NCBI GenBank assembly: GCA_958009055.1
Contig: OY253656.1
Span: 496,001 to 560,000, forward strand
DNA from: Choricystis sp. odSpoLacu1
Taxonomy: Eukaryota; Chlorophyta; Trebouxiophyceae
Direction: 5' to 3'
Length of the DNA: 64,000 nt
Part shown: positions 62,372 to 64,000 of the stretch, in pieces
Numbering within the stretch: position 1 is the first letter of the stretch
How the letters are laid out: each line of letters begins with the position of its first letter
Notes under the pieces: generated by a model
What the model was told of the DNA's origin: nothing
The model's input: only the letters and a program-made list of their open reading frames with translations
The model's database searches: none
Position numbers and translations under genes: made by a program

Positions 62372-63433
62372 ATGCCTGACGCAGCAGCCCTCTCCCGCCG
62401 CCCAGGCGCCCCCACCGCGGTCGCCTCCTTTGTCCGCAGCATCCGCACCAGCCCGCGCGCCGCTACCATCGGCTGCCTCTGGCTGCTGGGCCTCTTCCTC
62501 GCCTTCCTGGCGCCCGCGCCGGTGGCCAGTGAGTGTGTGGTGTGGGGGAGTGTGGGAGGAAGGACTGTGGGTCGAAAAATCGAGGGCTCGTTTTTCCGGC
62601 TCGTCGCGACACCACCCCGTTCACCCTCCTTCCTCCCTCCCACCTGCCTCTCCCCCCCCCACACACACACACTCACAGTCACCAAAGAAGCCATCACCAC
62701 CTACAACGCCGCCGCCGCCGACGCCTCCCGCGCCGCGGGCGCCGTGGCCGCCGCCCAGCACGACGCGGTGCGCGCGAGATTTGCGGCGGACGCAGAAACC
62801 CCCTGGTTCTGGAGGTTCAAGGGAGAAGAGACGCGTGCCCGTGTGCACGCCGCCCGTGCGCGTGCTGCAGCCGCGGAGCGCGACCTGGAGGCCCGCCTGG
62901 CGGCGACAGAGGCCGCGCTGACGCGGGGGCGGGCAGCTCTCGGCCTATGGAGCGAAGCCGGGGTGGGGGAAGCCAAACGACTGTACAAGGACGCCTTTGC
63001 TTCAGGCAAAGTGTTTGCGCGGAGGCAAACGTTCTGGGACGCGTTGACGCGGCTGCTGCGGTCGCGCGACGATCGTCACCCCGTGGTGGCTCTGCTTGAA
63101 CTCCTCGCCATCACCGTCATCAACTTCGCCATCGGCGCCATCGGCAGCGTGTTCATCTTTGCGGTGTCGCTGCCCCGCCTGATCGCGTCGTTTCAGGCGT
63201 CCTTCCTGTCGGCGGCCGCGTTTTACGCGGCCGCCCTGCTCGCCGCTGCCGCCGTCGCTGCCTCCTTCATCACCGCCCTGGCCGCCTCCGGCACCGCCGC
63301 CGCCTACGGCGTCGTGCAAGTCACGGGCGCCCGCCTGGCGCTGCGGGGGGGGGGAGGTGGCGGCGGAAACGTGTACGCGCTGCCGCCGCGCGCGCGGCCG
63401 CGCGCGCCGGGGGAGAGACCGCACCGGGAGTGA
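62372..63433 (+). CDS. Multi-pass membrane protein with a central coiled coil, unknown function
   Basis: Exons 62372-62528 and 62679-63433, phase 1, about 303 aa. One hydrophobic helix near the N-terminus (IGCLWLLGLFLAFLAPAPVA) is followed by a charged helical coiled coil of about 110 residues (ETRARVHAARARAAAAERDL). A conserved-looking LGLWSEAGVGEAKRLYKDAF block comes next, then three hydrophobic helices from about residue 205. The tail is basic and Gly-rich. A similar layout occurs in plant membrane proteins of unknown role. The 5' leader has a C14 run just before the start. Confidence 0.72.
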   Translation: MPDAAALSRRPGAPTAVASFVRSIRTSPRAATIGCLWLLGLFLAFLAPAPVASECVVWGSVGGRTVGRKIEGSFFRLVATPPRSPSFLPPTCLSPPHTHTLTVTKEAITTYNAAAADASRAAGAVAAAQHDAVRARFAADAETPWFWRFKGEETRARVHAARARAAAAERDLEARLAATEAALTRGRAALGLWSEAGVGEAKRLYKDAFASGKVFARRQTFWDALTRLLRSRDDRHPVVALLELLAITVINFAIGAIGSVFIFAVSLPRLIASFQASFLSAAAFYAAALLAAAAVAASFITALAASGTAAAYGVVQVTGARLALRGGGGGGGNVYALPPRARPRAPGERPHRE

Positions 63434-63562
63434 GGGTGTGTGTGTGTGGAGTGGAGGGACTCGGCCGCCCTAGAGTAAGGAAAAGCATCATTTTCAGGTT
63501 GTTTACAAGAAACACAAACAAACAAAAACAACACGCCGCCCCAACACTCCCTCATCACGCTG

Positions 63563-64000
63563 TCACCTTTTCACCTGCTTCGCCTTCTCCTCCCGTGTGG
63601 CCGCCCCCCGCTTCTTCTCGTTGGCCCCCGCACACTTGCTCCCGGGCGCCGACGCGGGCGCCCCCCCCGCCCTCCGCAGCGGCGGCGGCGGCGCCCCCGC
63701 GTCCGCGGCCGCGTCTTTGCCCGCGGCCGCCACCTGCGCGCGCAGCAGCTTGCGCCTCGCTTTCGCGTTGGGCAGCTTCACCTCTGGCCGCGCCGCGGGA
63801 GCCGGCGACGTCGGCGGCGGCGCCTCCGGCGCGGCAGCCGCCGCGGCGGCCGCCGCCCGCTTGGCACGCCTCGACTTCTCGTGCGGCGTTTTTTTGACGC
63901 CCGCGCGCGACGGCGCGACCGCCGCCACCGCGGCCGCGCACGTCAGCCGCGCCCCGGACGCGCTGACAGAGGCCAGGGGGGGCGCAGACGCGCCCGCCCG
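63563..64000 (-). CDS. Basic Ala/Lys-rich protein, C-terminal part; continues beyond the window
   Basis: A minus-strand frame is open from the window edge to a stop at 63563, at least 145 residues. It is rich in Ala, Lys, Arg and Pro, with a bipartite nuclear-localisation-like cluster (KKTPHEKSRRAKRAA) and KLPNAKARRKLLRAQ, and ends REEKAKQVKR. This composition suits a nucleolar or chromatin protein. No domain is visible in this part. The 5' end lies outside the window. Confidence 0.55.
   Translation of the reverse strand, partial: RAGASAPPLASVSASGARLTCAAAVAAVAPSRAGVKKTPHEKSRRAKRAAAAAAAAAPEAPPPTSPAPAARPEVKLPNAKARRKLLRAQVAAAGKDAAADAGAPPPPLRRAGGAPASAPGSKCAGANEKKRGAATREEKAKQVKR

Noticed and set aside
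1..64000. Bacterial or viral origin of the window
   Set aside because: GT-AG introns in most genes, transit peptides, and TFIIH, TRAPP, Elongator and AP-4 subunits show a eukaryotic nuclear genome.

Overview
This window is nuclear DNA of a eukaryotic alga. It is very GC-rich, with G or C at nearly every third codon position. Genes are close together and most carry one to four short GT-AG introns (about 75-420 bp), while spacers are short and rich in A/T runs. Many products match land-plant proteins: a NOG1-type plastid GTPase like PDE318, RH58-type DEAD-box helicase, fibrillin, WCRKC thioredoxin, CYP26-2-type lumenal cyclophilin, UER1, CHR24 and At4g14100-like. Several have transit-peptide-like N-termini. 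This points to a plastid-bearing green-lineage (prasinophyte-like) alga; the species cannot be named from the sequence. I saw no viral, transposon, CRISPR or rRNA/tRNA signature.

Layout. 1-10 kb: phosphatidylglycerophosphate synthase, TIC62-like SDR, Zn transporter, secreted At4g14100-like protein, a disrupted unknown gene, GOST seven-TM protein, AP-4 beta. 10-21 kb: COG0354/GcvT-like plastid protein, TFIIIC-like WD40/zinc protein, PDE318-like GTPase, TRAPPII Trs130. 21-30 kb: SERINC, CHR24/ERCC6L-like SNF2 protein, HI0933-family flavoprotein, universal stress protein, histidine phosphatase, UER1. 31-41 kb: small plastid CxxC protein, lumenal cyclophilin, TFIIH p44, Elongator ELP4, WCRKC thioredoxin, fibrillin, DEAD-box helicase, coiled-coil protein. 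41-50 kb: acidic low-complexity protein, triple-repeat helical protein, GH1 glycosidase with a histone-H1-like tail, two small organelle/secreted proteins. 50-64 kb: methyltransferase, RluD-like pseudouridine synthase, RPF2, long-chain acyl-CoA synthetase, unknown, E2-J ubiquitin-conjugating enzyme, two unknowns, and a partial basic protein at the edge.

The genes are ordinary housekeeping and plastid functions with no operon logic. The clearest organisational feature is a run of head-to-head pairs whose start codons lie only about 70-360 bp apart, which implies shared bidirectional promoters.

The most unusual signal is a series of coding frames broken at long C or G runs. Eight breaks in five genes are all repaired by reading one base fewer, and a ninth lies in a (CG)8 run and needs two fewer. 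This is either systematic over-calling in the assembly or a real slippage phenomenon. Two genes also have an in-frame UAG followed by a long open continuation of the same composition. Other candidates are a GC-AG intron, strong intronic and intergenic hairpins, and an undescribed three-repeat protein.
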